Shown in pieces: positions 41,302 through 50,637 of a stretch of DNA of 64,000 nt; positions within the stretch are counted from its first letter, which is position 1, and every line of letters starts with the position of its first letter. The stretch lies in contig JADJRT010000016.1 of the NCBI GenBank assembly GCA_016712035.1, positions 62,001 to 126,000 on the forward strand, written 5' to 3'. Made by a program: the position numbers and the translations under genes. The DNA comes from Flammeovirgaceae bacterium (GTDB lineage Bacteria; Bacteroidota; Bacteroidia; Cytophagales; Cyclobacteriaceae). The notes under the pieces are model-generated. The model did no database searches. It saw only the letters and a list, made by a program, of their open reading frames with translations, and was not told where the DNA came from.

Positions 41302-41429
41302 GTGAGAATAGAATGCAAGGAGGTGCTCTTGCCTTGATCTGTGTTAACACAGACCAGGCGTAAAATCAATGTGTAGGCTGTTAAGCTGAGAATTTCCATG
41401 ATCGGTGACGCTTCGCCTTGGAGGGTTAT

Positions 41430-41437
41430 TAATTTTG
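41430..41437 (+). promoter_or_regulatory. -7 box before the M13 peptidase gene
   Basis: TAATTTTG fits TAnnTTTG exactly and ends 15 bases before the ATG at 41453. No clear -33 box is seen at the usual distance. Confidence 0.45.
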
Positions 41438-41452
41438 TCAAAACTTATATCT

Positions 41453-43467
41453 ATGAAAAAATTTCTTTGCTGGACATTGGCTTCCCTGGTGTTTTGGGCC
41501 TGTACACAATCAGAATCACCTAAAAAAGTACTTGTAGATGTGGCGGGTATCGATGCATCCACAAAACCGGGTGACAATTTCTTTCGTCATGTTAATGGAA
41601 TTTGGTATGATACTGCCCAGATCGCTGCGGATCAATCGGGTGTGGGTTCCTACTCGTTTTTAAATATTCCTCAAAAGAAACTCTTGCAAAACATTTTGGA
41701 TAATGTTTCAAAGATGGAGAATGGCAAGGGAACCATTGAGCAAAAAGTTGGTGACTTCTATGCTTCGGGTATGGACATGGAAACGATCAATGAGCGTGGA
41801 TACGAACCAATCAAACCAATACTTGAACGCATCGATGCCATCACCAATGTTCCTGCGTTAATGGAATTCGTAGCAAACGAAACAAAAACCGGTAATCGTT
41901 TGGTGATTAGTTTTGGAGTTCGCCCCGACCATAAAAACAGTAACATTAATATTGCCCATGTTTATCAGGCTGGCATTGGTTTGCCCGACAGAGATTATTT
42001 CTTCAAAACGGATTCGTCAACACTTCGTATTCAGGAAGCCTATAAAAAATATTTAGCATCATTATTTCAATTAACCGGTAGCGACCAGGCTACGGCCACC
42101 AAAAATGCAGATATCGTTTACGGTATCGAAAAGGAAATAGCCGCATCGCATAAAACCCGGATTGAACTGCGTGATGTTAATAACAACTACAATAAAGTAT
42201 CGGTGGCAGCAATTGCCAAGAAGCAACCCAATATTGGTTGGACAACCTTTCTTTCCAATTTAGGTGCGAAAACGGACTCTATTGATATGCCTCAAGCCGC
42301 TTATTACGATAAGTTGAATGGGATGCTGAAATCAACGTCATTAAACGATTGGAAAATTTATATGAAGGCCGGAAGTATGAGAGCCTACGCAAATGTACTC
42401 AGTCAACCTTTTGTAGATGCCGCTTTCGAATTCAGCAAAGTACTGTCGGGCCAGGCAACGCAAAAAACACGCGAACAAATTATGACCGAAAATGTAGATG
42501 GTTTGTTGGGTCAAGCGCTAGGGCAACTGTATGTAAAAAAGTATTTTGATGAAGCGGCAAAAAAGCGGGTGCTTGATCTTGTAAACAATTTGCAAAAATC
42601 TTTCGAGAACAGAATCAATAACCTCGATTGGATGAGTGACAGCACGAAACAAAAAGCAAAAGAAAAGTTATATGCGATTACAAAAAAAATCGGCTACCCG
42701 GATGTATGGCGTGAGTATGATGTGAATATTGAAAGGACAAGCTATTTTGAAAACATCCTCGAACTCAACCAAAATGATTATCAATACCGATTGGCAAAAC
42801 TGAATAAAGCCGTTGATAAAACTGAATGGGGAACATCACCCTCTACGGTAACTGCCTATTATAATCCATCGGCAAATGAAATAGCTTTTCCGGCAGGCAT
42901 TTTACAATTCCCCTATTTTGATTTTTATGCAGATGATGCGCTTAACTATGGTGGAATCGGGATGGTGATTGGCCACGAGTTAACGCATGCTTTTGATGAT
43001 CAAGGCGCGCAATTCGATAAAGATGGCAACGTGAAAAATTGGTGGACGAAAGAAGATTTCGAAAAATTCAGAGCCAAGACAAAGCAGCTAACCGATTTAT
43101 ATAGTTCGTTCACAGTGTTGGATTCCGTTCATATTAAAGGTGCGCTAACTATTGGCGAAAACACTGCCGATAATGGAGGCGTTGCGATTGCGTACGATGC
43201 CTTTAAAATGACCGAGCAGGGAAAGGGCAACGTTAAGATTGATGGCTATACGCCCGATCAGCGTTTCTTCTTGTCTATTGCCAGAATCTGGCGAGTGAAG
43301 ACAAGAGATGAGTTCTGCGCACGTATGTAAACACCAATCCCCATTCACCGGCTATGTGGCGCGTTAATGGTCCGCTCATGAACTTCGAACCATTTTATAA
43401 AGCTTTTGACATACAGCCTGGTGATAAGAACTACAAAGCTGAAAGCGAGAGAATAAAAATTTGGTAG
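41453..43467 (+). CDS. M13-family zinc metallopeptidase lipoprotein (PepO-like, frameshifted)
   Basis: Start ATG 41453; the lipobox (SLVFWAC) makes it a lipoprotein. The large N-terminal M13 domain begins DASTKPGDNFFRHVNG. The catalytic site is VIGHELTHAFDDQGAQFD (HExxH), with ENTADNGG supplying the third ligand. One C is missing near 43315 (TTCTGCGC for TTCCTGCGC). The corrected end reads YVNTNPHSPAMWRVNGPLMN and stops at IKIW before a TAG at 43465-43467. Total about 671 residues, normal for neprilysin/PepO-type oligopeptidases that cut short peptides outside the cytoplasm. Confidence 0.9.
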
Positions 43468-43523
43468 AACCGAATCTTTTTTCTCATGGTCTGTAGATAC
43501 AGACCATGGTTATTGACTTAACT

Positions 43524-43556
43524 AAAAAGACCTCATCTGTTGTGAGGTCTTTTTTA
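43524..43556 (+). terminator. Bidirectional terminator after the M13 gene
   Basis: AAAAAGACCTCA (43524-43535) pairs with TGAGGTCTTTTT (43543-43554), A-rich on the left and T-rich on the right, so it can stop transcripts from both sides. Just before it is another perfect 10-bp hairpin, CATGGTCTGT/ACAGACCATG (43485-43508). Confidence 0.85.
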
Positions 43557-43561
43557 TTGCA

Positions 43562-43600
43562 CAAAGGATGGATGCTTCGGATAATTTAAGTAAAAAACAT
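43562..43600 (-). pseudogene. GIY-YIG endonuclease N-terminal fragment (third remnant)
   Basis: Reading from 43600 gives MFFT, a TAA, then IIRSIHP. It aligns with the start of the two neighbouring GIY-YIG copies (MFFAYVVRSIST in the 44394 copy). Only about a dozen codons remain before the terminator of the M13 gene. It lies directly behind the 3' end of the tRNA copy at 43602-43762, exactly as in the other units. Confidence 0.55.
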
Positions 43601-43601
43601 G

Positions 43602-43762
43602 TAGTCTCACCGGGAATCCCCGCCTGAATGACTTCAGTCGGGCAGGGAACCCGGATCAAAAGTTTAGGAAACTTCTATTCTATCCCCGCCCGAACGATCC
43701 GCTTAGTTCTATTCGGATAAATTCTCCTCGTTCGGATCGGGCGGGCATTGAACTATGAGACC
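43602..43762 (-). pseudogene. tRNA-Arg(CCT)-derived copy 1 with hairpin insertions in D and T loops
   Basis: The acceptor halves (GGTCTCA ... TGAGACT), the anticodon arm with CCT and the D-stem match the intact tRNA at 44396-44467. Two inserts expand it to 161 bases. About 28 bases are inserted in the T-loop (hairpin around TGAATGACTTCA). About 62 bases are inserted in the D-loop, whose ends CCCGCCCGA/TCGGGCGGG are complementary. The T-stem reads CCGGG/CCCGG instead of CCCAG/CTGGG, both paired. It is not a functional tRNA unless processed; I call it a disrupted copy. Confidence 0.8.
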
Positions 43763-43763
43763 T

Positions 43764-43992
43764 TAAGTAACCTTTAATTTTAAGAACCTTCGCCCTGCTG
43801 CACTCTTAAAATACTTTTCTCTTACTATTGCCTCTTCTCGAGTTTCAAAAGCTTCAAAGTATACCATCTCTTAAGGGATATATTTCCGGATTGACTCGGT
43901 CATTCTCGAATTATGTTGCTTCAATCTCTCTTCAAGATTTTCAATATACAAATAACCAGTACTAATGCTTCGAATAACGTATGCAAAAACAT
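43764..43992 (-). pseudogene. GIY-YIG endonuclease pseudogene, copy 1
   Basis: Minus-strand reading gives AYVIRSISTGYLYIENLEERL, then KQHNSRMTESIRKYIP, a TAA, and EMVYFEAFETREEAIVREKY, KSAAGRRFLKLKVT. This is the short (~80 residue) GIY-YIG type with Y-V...Y-L-Y, the conserved Arg and Glu. The start is frameshifted (five T for six after ATG), nine bases around KGHCQ are lost, and a stop splits it. It follows the tRNA-derived copy at 43994-44152 immediately. Confidence 0.75.
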
Positions 43993-43993
43993 G

Positions 43994-44152
43994 TAGTCTC
44001 ACGGGAATCCCCGCCTGAATGACTTCAGTCGGGCAGGGAACCGGATCAAAAGTTTAGAAACTTCTATTCTATCCCCGCCCGAACGATCCGCCTAATTCCA
44101 TATCCGATAGATTCTTTTCGTTCGGATCGGGCGGGCATTGAACTATGAGACC
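43994..44152 (-). pseudogene. tRNA-Arg(CCT)-derived copy 2 with the same hairpin insertions
   Basis: 159 bases, nearly the same as copy 1: same T-loop insert and same D-loop insert sites, the latter with a variable centre. Compared with copy 1 it lacks single bases in three short G/C runs, one of them in the anticodon loop, so it cannot form a normal CCT anticodon. The losses may be sequencing errors. Confidence 0.8.
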
Positions 44153-44394
44153 TTCCCATCAAGTTTCGATTTTAAGAACCTCCTTCCAGCAGCACTTTTA
44201 AAATACTTTTCCCTTACTATAGCTTCTCCTCGGGTTTCAAAGGATTCAAAGTATACCATCTCGAAAGGGATGTATTTCCGGATTGACTCGGTCATTCACG
44301 AATTATGTAGCTTCAATCTCTCTTCAAGATTTTGACAATGACCTTTATACAAATAACCAGTACTAATGCTTCGAACAACGTATGCAAAAAACAT
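44143..44394 (-). pseudogene. GIY-YIG endonuclease gene, copy 2, with an in-frame TGA
   Basis: ATG at 44394 lies 2 bases after the tRNA-Arg 3' end. The frame reads MFFAYVVRSISTGYLYKGHC, QNLEERLKLHNS, TGA (44296-44298), MTESIRKYIPFEMVYFESF, ETRGEAIVREKYFKSAAGRR, and stops inside the next tRNA copy at 44143. It is complete except for the TGA, where GGA (Gly) is expected. GIY-YIG proteins of this size are single-domain nucleases common in Bacteroidota. Function is not proven; the location tied to a tRNA suggests a homing or selfish element. Confidence 0.8.
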
Positions 44395-44395
44395 G

Positions 44396-44467
44396 TAGTC
44401 TCACCCAGAATCGAACTGGGATCAAAAGTTTAGGAAACTTCTATTCTATCCGTTGAACTATGAGACC
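44396..44467 (-). tRNA. tRNA-Arg(CCT)
   Basis: A 72-base cloverleaf: acceptor GGTCTCA/TGAGACT (one G-U) with discriminator A, D-stem GTTC/GAAT, anticodon stem GAAGT/ACTTT with loop TTCCTAA, T-stem CCCAG/CTGGG with loop TTCGATT. The anticodon CCT reads AGG (Arg). CCA is not encoded. It is the only intact one of three tandem copies. Confidence 0.93.
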
Positions 44468-44528
44468 ATTTATTCTTACTAATGATAGGAGGCGCAAAGT
44501 TAAACTAAAAATGAGTTCGGCCAATGCG

Positions 44529-45458
44529 TTACCGTAGCCTCGCCAAATCAGCTTCCGAGGCAATAAATCCAAAGGCAGAAAAATGTCTGCCACCAACTAC
44601 TTTTTCATAGATCGCGATGGCGTTTGCCGTATCCTGATTACATAAGTGCCAATTACCAACACCATACCCTTGTGTAGCGAGTGCCAGATCAACATCGGCA
44701 TTGCTATCGCTTACATTCAACACTGAATCAGCGGGTAATAATCCTTTATACATATTGAGCGGCTTGAAATACGAATCATTTTCAATAATGGTCATGTTGG
44801 GTGTTATCCTTTCTAATATTCGTTTTGCATCTTCCATTTTTCCCATTCTGCGATACGTCATGTAGAGCCAATCCACGGTTGCAGTTATTAAATCATCATT
44901 GTCAGAAACAGCCAGGCATTGGAGATACGCTTTTTCGGCAGCCTCAAATTCACCTTTCAGATAATGAGCAAGGCCCAGATGATACCAGACGTTAAACTGG
45001 GTACTCGACAAAGGCTTATTTATTTTATTGGGTTGTCCATCCGGTTCTATTTCAATGGGTGCGCCTTGCATTAACTCAGCCGCTTTGTTAAAGTCGGCAA
45101 TGGCTGCATCAAACTTTCGTTGCGAAATGTACCGATGTCCGCGGTGGCGATACAGTTTATACGAGTTTGGGAATTTTTCAATTCCTTCGTTAAAGATCTC
45201 AATGGCTTCGTTGTAACGAGTGAGGTAAGCAGTTCGCCTGCCAAGCCAGATGTAATTTTCTTCTGAGGCATCAGCCTCAAAATATTTTCTTGCTACAGCT
45301 AAATTACTATCCAATTTTGGATTGGGTTCTTCCAGTGCATAGTACTCCAATCCCAATAGCGAGTAGACTTCGGGTGCCTCAGCCGCTGCCCGCTCGGGAT
45401 TGTTAACAGTACATGCCTGCATGCCCAGGAAGATGAATAAGACAAATAGATATTTCAT
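44529..45458 (-). CDS. TPR-containing lipoprotein
   Basis: 309 residues with a lipobox (FIFLGMQAC) and tetratricopeptide helices: ENYIWLGRRTAYLTRYNEAIEIFNEGI, YKLYRHRGHRYISQRKFDAAIADFNKAAEL and FNVWYHLGLAHYLKGEFEAAEKAYLQ. It is probably anchored in the periplasm or outer membrane as a binding scaffold. No partner can be named. A single-gene unit, with a palindromic repeat upstream and the tRNA array downstream. Confidence 0.8.
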   Translation of the reverse strand: MKYLFVLFIFLGMQACTVNNPERAAAEAPEVYSLLGLEYYALEEPNPKLDSNLAVARKYFEADASEENYIWLGRRTAYLTRYNEAIEIFNEGIEKFPNSYKLYRHRGHRYISQRKFDAAIADFNKAAELMQGAPIEIEPDGQPNKINKPLSSTQFNVWYHLGLAHYLKGEFEAAEKAYLQCLAVSDNDDLITATVDWLYMTYRRMGKMEDAKRILERITPNMTIIENDSYFKPLNMYKGLLPADSVLNVSDSNADVDLALATQGYGVGNWHLCNQDTANAIAIYEKVVGGRHFSAFGFIASEADLARLR

Positions 45459-45487
45459 AAATAGTTTGATTTTAGTAAGTCAAGCCT

Positions 45488-45584
45488 TCACCCAAAACAG
45501 TTCACCTATTAGCGTGAGGCATAGCCCTCTCCCGGAGGAGAGGGTAAGGAATGATTTCATAACCTGATACCGTTCGATGGGTGA
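45488..45584. repeat. Intergenic palindromic repeat (REP-like), copy 2
   Basis: Inner hairpin CCCTCTCC/GGAGAGGG (45525-45544) is the same as in the element at 23959-24068; outer arms TCACCC/GGGTGA (45488-45493, 45579-45584) are shorter. It lies between the TPR lipoprotein and amidohydrolase genes. Confidence 0.65.
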
Positions 45585-45586
45585 GG

Positions 45587-47169
45587 TTATTTTTCAATGC
45601 CCGGTTGTTTCAACACGAAACCAGCTTTCGCTTTTTCATCGTCAACAATTTTCTTTACATCGGCTAGTAATTTTTTGGCATCGTACACAATACCATCTTT
45701 TACGGTGTACTTTACACCGCCTACCCGTTGAACGGTATTGTCTTCCATTAACTTAATAGCACCGGTGCCATACAACACTTGAAAATTTTCCAAAGGATTT
45801 TGGTCAACAATCGCAAAGTCGGCAAGCTTTCCAATTTCTACGGATCCAATTTCTTTTTCCATACCCAAGGCCTGCGCACCATATAAGGTTGCAGAACGAA
45901 TTACTTCAAGCGGATGGAAGCCAGCTTCGCGCAATAATTCCAACTCGCGGACATACGCGAATCCATATAACTGAAAAATGAAACCAGAATCGGAGCCAGT
46001 AGTAACGCGGCCACCACGATTTTTATATTCATTCACAAACGTCATCCAAAGTCTGTAATTTTCGCGCCACGCGGTTTCTTGTTCTGTTCCCCAGCTAAAC
46101 CAAAACGAACCGTGTGCTTGTTTGCTTGGCTGATAGAAGGCCCAAAGTTTTGGCAACGTATAATCTTCGTGCCACTCCTGTCTCCGTGCTTTGTGCAAAT
46201 CGCGAGCCGCTTCGTAAATATTAAAATGTTGGATCTAACGTGAAATTAAATTTTAGCAGCGAATCCATTAATGCATTCCACTTGGGTGAATACGGAGCAG
46301 CCGCTTGTTTCCAAAGTTTTCCGGCTTCTTCAAAACGATGCTGTTCGTTCGAGTAGTTGTACGATAAAGGATAATCCTGAATGGTTGAATTTTCTAACAT
46401 CGCCTCGGGCAACCCCATACCAATGTTCCATAGAGGTTAGTCCCGCTTTCGCAGAATTAAAAACATTCCATCGCGCTACCCCTAATTGCGCATGATGACT
46501 CGCGGAGCCTAACCCCAATCGTTTATTCTCACGAATAGCAGCATCCATAATTTCAGGCGCGGCCCCAAAAAACTTTATTCCATCGGCACCTTTATTTTTA
46601 TTTTCATTAACCCAGGCCCGCGCTTGTTCGGGAGTGCGGATGGGTTCTTTGCTTCCTGAACCAAATCCAACATAGGCTTTGATTCGCGGAGCGGTAATCA
46701 GATTTTTGCTGCTTTTATTTTTTTGATCCAACACCCAATCAACTCCGTTACCAGACCCTGGTTCGCGAACGGTTGTTACTCCATGCGCCATCCATAGTTT
46801 AAAAACATATTCGGCATTAGGGGCCTGACCGCCACCAATGTGGCCATGCATATCTATAAAACCGGGCATCAGGTACATGCCCTCGCAATTCAATTCTTTA
46901 CCACCCACCTCTAACTTGGGTCGTCTTGAGTCGCTTGCCATACCGGGTGTGGGTAAGCCGAGGCTAACAATATTTATAATCCGGTTTTGTTTTACAACAA
47001 TATCAACAGGTCCTACTGTTGGGGCTCCGGTACCATCAATCAACATCACCCCGCGGATGATTAATTGGGTGTAAGGACCATCACCTTCTTTTACTTCAGG
47101 GGCTTTGGTTACTTGAGCATGGAGGAGGGTTGTGACGCAAAGGCCAAGAATAAACAGGATCTTTCTCAT
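45587..47169 (-). CDS. Exported amidohydrolase-superfamily protein (two frameshifts)
   Basis: About 527 residues after repair. A signal peptide (MRKILFILGLCVTTLLHAQ) is followed by the TIM-barrel metal-dependent hydrolase fold: LMPGFIDMHGHIGGG (HxH), GLGSASHHAQLG, TTGSDSGF (catalytic Asp), and the C-terminal beta part GSVEIGKLADFAIVDQNPL. One extra G near 46425 (GGGG) and one extra T near 46225 split the frame. The family includes imidazolonepropionase-like and Xaa-Pro dipeptidase-like exported hydrolases; the substrate is unclear. Confidence 0.83.
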
Positions 47170-47543
47170 GGATTGAAATTTGGTTTTCGGAAAGTAAGGA
47201 TTTTCAAGTAGTTATTTTGTGGCTAAATGAAAGACGATTATAAATGATGATAAAAGGTAAATCGGAAATCTGTAAATTGTCATTACCGCGGTTTTTATCA
47301 CGATCCTATTCTACTATTTGATAATCCACTTATCCGACCGGAACCGGGTCTATTCTGATCCAAACAACTATAACTTAAGACGAGCCTTGTAGAAGATATA
47401 TGAATCGAGATACATCAGAAAGCAGTAAATATTTCAAGCGATGGTAATATTTTACCCTATCGAAATCGATTTCTGTAAAAATATTCAATGTTAGGTTAGG
47501 ATTAGGACCTATTTAATCGAAATTTGATTAAAATCTACCTCCC
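47170..47543. other. Gene-free stretch between divergent genes
   Basis: 374 AT-rich bases that must hold the promoters of both the amidohydrolase and the ammonium transporter. I find no convincing ORF, RNA or consensus -7 box here. Confidence 0.5.
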
Positions 47544-48872
47544 ATGAGCAAACCAAAAACCCGCTGGATTGTCATTTTTGCTATGCTGGCCACCCTGCAA
47601 CTTCTTGTGCTATTCAATGCCAGCAATCCGGTTGATGATGCGGCAGATACCATTGACAAAGCGGATACTGCGTGGATGATTGTGGCTACGGCCTTCGTTC
47701 TCTTCATGACGCCCGGACTCTCGTTTTTTTATGGAGGTATGGTAAGTTTCAAAAATGTTATTTCTACCATGTTACAAAGTTTTATCGCTTTAGTGGTTAT
47801 CAGTTTGTTGTGGTATCTGGTTGGATTCAGTTTGGCTTTTGGCGAAAGTATTGGCGGATTAATTGGAAACCCAACAACCTATTTTGCCTTTAAAAATGTG
47901 GGCCTCAATCCACACCCAGCTTTTGCGCCTACGTTTCCGTTTCTCTTGTTCGCCTTGTTTCAATTGAAGTTTGCCATTATTACACCAGCTCTTATCACAG
48001 GCAGTTTTGCTGAACGTGTAAAGTTTACTTCGTACTTAATTTTTATGTGTCTGTTCTCGTTGCTTATCTATTGTCCGTTGGCGCACTGGACATGGCACCC
48101 CGAAGGTTTTTTAAGAGTATGGGGTGTATTGGATTTCGCAGGTGGAACGGTGGTGCACATGTCAGCTGGCTTTGCTGCGCTGGCGGGTGCCTATATTTTA
48201 GGTAAGCGTCAGGATAAGCAACATCATCCGGCCAATATTCCATTCATCATTTTGGGTACTGGTATGCTTTGGTTCGGCTGGTTTGGTTTTAATGCAGGCT
48301 CTGCGTTGGCCGCGAATGGTTTGGCCGTTCAGGCTTTTGCAACAACCAACATGGCATCCGCATCGGCTATGATCACCTGGGTAATGTTTGATGCATTGGT
48401 GGGACGGAAAATTTCTGCTATGGGTGCTTGCATTGGTGCTGTGGTGGGTCTGGTGGCAATAACCCCAGCCGCGGGTTTTGTAAACCTGGGGCAAAGTGTT
48501 TTCATTGGCTTTGTTGCCGCGATAGTCAGCAACATGGCTGTTTATTATAAGCAGAAAACTTCGTTGGATGACACCTTGGATGTTTTCCCTTGTCATGGAG
48601 TAGGAGGTATCGTGGGCATGATCTTAACAGCCGTGTTTGCCAAAGATGTAGGATTGATTTACGGACAATTCGAAACCTTCAAATTCCACATGTTGGCGCT
48701 GTTGATTGTTGCGGTATTTACTTTTGGAGGATCCTACCTGATTTTCAAGATAACGGGTTGGATTACGCATTTGCGTGTATCGCCTGAAGACGAACGATTA
48801 GGTCTGGATATCAGTCAACATTCAGAAACGATGAAAACATCTTCAAAAATCGATTTGTCGACAGCTTCGTAA
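47544..48872 (+). CDS. amt: Ammonium transporter (Amt/MEP/Rh family)
   Basis: 442 residues with eleven predicted membrane helices. The twin pore His are in DFAGGTVVHMSAGF and DVFPCHGVGGIVGM; the external recruitment region is MTPGLSFFYGGMVS. The C-terminal cytoplasmic tail contains EDERLGLDISQHSE, typical of Amt proteins gated by GlnK/PII. No glnK gene is adjacent. It moves ammonium into the cell as a trimer. Confidence 0.93.
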   Translation: MSKPKTRWIVIFAMLATLQLLVLFNASNPVDDAADTIDKADTAWMIVATAFVLFMTPGLSFFYGGMVSFKNVISTMLQSFIALVVISLLWYLVGFSLAFGESIGGLIGNPTTYFAFKNVGLNPHPAFAPTFPFLLFALFQLKFAIITPALITGSFAERVKFTSYLIFMCLFSLLIYCPLAHWTWHPEGFLRVWGVLDFAGGTVVHMSAGFAALAGAYILGKRQDKQHHPANIPFIILGTGMLWFGWFGFNAGSALAANGLAVQAFATTNMASASAMITWVMFDALVGRKISAMGACIGAVVGLVAITPAAGFVNLGQSVFIGFVAAIVSNMAVYYKQKTSLDDTLDVFPCHGVGGIVGMILTAVFAKDVGLIYGQFETFKFHMLALLIVAVFTFGGSYLIFKITGWITHLRVSPEDERLGLDISQHSETMKTSSKIDLSTAS

Positions 48873-48938
48873 TCTGTTAATCAAAAGATAGTTTCCTCTC
48901 ATAAGGAAATCTTTACATTTACTTCAAATCTATTAGCT

Positions 48939-50369
48939 ATGAAGTATTACCTCCTTTTGCTCTTTTTATTGTCATCGGTTTTAGTCTTTGCTCAAAAAAC
49001 AAAGCAAGATGTTATGAAATCGATCGATGCCGGGTACGATCAATACACCCAGGTAGCAAATAAAATCTGGGAGTATGCGGAGGTAGGCTATCAGGAAACA
49101 AAAAGTTCTGCACTCCTTCAGGAAACACTTTCGCAGGCAGGTTTTAAAATTGAAAAAGGAGTAGCGGGTATGCCTACAGCGTTTATAGCCAGTTATGGAA
49201 CGGGCAAACCGGTGATAGGAATTTTAGGTGAATACGATGCACTGCCCGGAGTTTCGCAAGACGCAGTGCCCGAATTAAAAAAAGTAGAAGGTCGCCCTGC
49301 AGGACATGCTTGTGGTCATCATCTTTTCGGTACGGCCTCAGCGGCTGCCGCTATTGCGGTTAAAGATTGGTTGATTGCCAATAAAAAAGGTGGCACCATT
49401 CGCTTTTATGGAACGCCAGCCGAAGAAGGCGGCTCTGGAAAAGTTTATATGGTGCGCGAAGGATTATTTAAAGATGTGGATGTTGTGTTTCATTGGCATC
49501 CAGGTGCACAAAACAACGCGAGCGCAGGAAGCTCGCTCGCTAACAAAACAGGTAAGTTTAGATTTTACGGAATTGCCTCACATGCGGCTGCAGCTCCAGA
49601 TCGCGGCCGATCGGCTTTGGATGGGGTAGAGGCAATGAATGATATGGTAAACATGATGCGCGAACACGTTACCCAGGAGTCTCGCATACATTATGTAATT
49701 ACACGCGGTGGTGAAGCACCCAATGTAGTGCCCGCTTTCGCGGAAGTATATTATTATGCGCGCCATCCTAGCCGGGCAGTAGTAAAAGATATGTGGGAGC
49801 GCCTGACGCGTGCAGCACAAGGCGCAGCCTTAGGCACCGATACAAAAGTTGAATGGGAAATTACAGGTGGAGTTTATGATTTGCTTCCAAACGAAGCGTT
49901 GGCGCGTGTCGTGGATGCAAACCTGCGGGCTGTTGGTGGCTATACCTATAGAGAAGGAGAGAAAGATTTCGCCACTAAAATTCAAAAGACATTCACCACT
50001 GAAACCCCGAACCTAACAACTACAAACACTATTGGTGAATTTAAAGTGAGTCCTTCCGGTGTAGGTTTTGGTTCCACCGATGTGGGTGATGTTAGTTGGG
50101 TTGTACCCACCGCTGGTTTATCAACGGCCACGTGGGTGCCCGGTACCGCAGCGCATAGCTGGCAAGCGGTTGCTGCCGGTGGGACTTCCATTGGCTACAA
50201 AGGAATGATGATGGCGGCCAAAACACTTGCGTTGAGCATGATGGATGTTTACACAAACCCTACGTTAATTGATAATGCGTGGAAAGAGTTTCGTGGGCGG
50301 ACCGGTGAAAATTTCAAATACGAAGCGTTGATTGGAGACAGACCTCCGGCTTTGGATTATCGGAAGTAA
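48939..50369 (+). CDS. Exported M20-family amidohydrolase (AbgB-like)
   Basis: 476 residues with signal peptide MKYYLLLLFLLSSVLVFAQ. The M20 metal site is visible: GILGEYDALPG, GHACGHHLFGT, FYGTPAEEGGSGKV, FHWHPGA, and AAHSWQAVA near the end. It resembles AbgB-type enzymes that split p-aminobenzoyl-glutamate or similar acyl-amino acids; the exact substrate is unknown. A -7-like TACATTTA lies at 48914-48921. Confidence 0.87.
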   Translation: MKYYLLLLFLLSSVLVFAQKTKQDVMKSIDAGYDQYTQVANKIWEYAEVGYQETKSSALLQETLSQAGFKIEKGVAGMPTAFIASYGTGKPVIGILGEYDALPGVSQDAVPELKKVEGRPAGHACGHHLFGTASAAAAIAVKDWLIANKKGGTIRFYGTPAEEGGSGKVYMVREGLFKDVDVVFHWHPGAQNNASAGSSLANKTGKFRFYGIASHAAAAPDRGRSALDGVEAMNDMVNMMREHVTQESRIHYVITRGGEAPNVVPAFAEVYYYARHPSRAVVKDMWERLTRAAQGAALGTDTKVEWEITGGVYDLLPNEALARVVDANLRAVGGYTYREGEKDFATKIQKTFTTETPNLTTTNTIGEFKVSPSGVGFGSTDVGDVSWVVPTAGLSTATWVPGTAAHSWQAVAAGGTSIGYKGMMMAAKTLALSMMDVYTNPTLIDNAWKEFRGRTGENFKYEALIGDRPPALDYRK

Positions 50370-50373
50370 AAGC

Positions 50374-50400
50374 GTTATGATTCTTTAGAAGAATCATAAC
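50374..50400 (+). terminator. Strong hairpin after the M20 gene
   Basis: GTTATGATTCTT (50374-50385) pairs perfectly with AAGAATCATAAC (50389-50400) around a 3-base loop, 4 bases after the stop. No U-tract follows, so it may protect the 3' end rather than terminate by itself. Confidence 0.5.
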
Positions 50401-50637
50401 TGACCAGGGGCAAGGTATATGGATTGAATATTTCTGCTGACTATTACAAAAGCTCTGCCTGAGTTAACCACACATATTTAAGCGTATAGTATATGTATAT
50501 TATACCTTTCACTTTTTTAAAAGATTCCCTTTAACACACTATGGCACAGGTTTTTAGTATAGATTTGCTATAAGGAGAATAAACCACATATATGGATTAT
50601 TCGGATGTTGTGCGTCATACTGAAAGACACCCTTACA

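Noticed and set aside
41338..41353. Palindrome TCTGTGTTAACACAGA as an operator for the M13 gene
   Set aside because: It lies about 100 bases before the start with no second copy; a similar hairpin follows the gene, so it is more likely ordinary 3' structure.
44143..44394. Functional GIY-YIG endonuclease gene
   Set aside because: A TGA interrupts the frame at codon 33. It may be a base-call error, but the sister copy has decayed further, so I keep it as a pseudogene.
50374..50400. Classical intrinsic terminator
   Set aside because: The 12-bp hairpin is perfect but no U-tract follows, so I list it only as a strong hairpin with low confidence.
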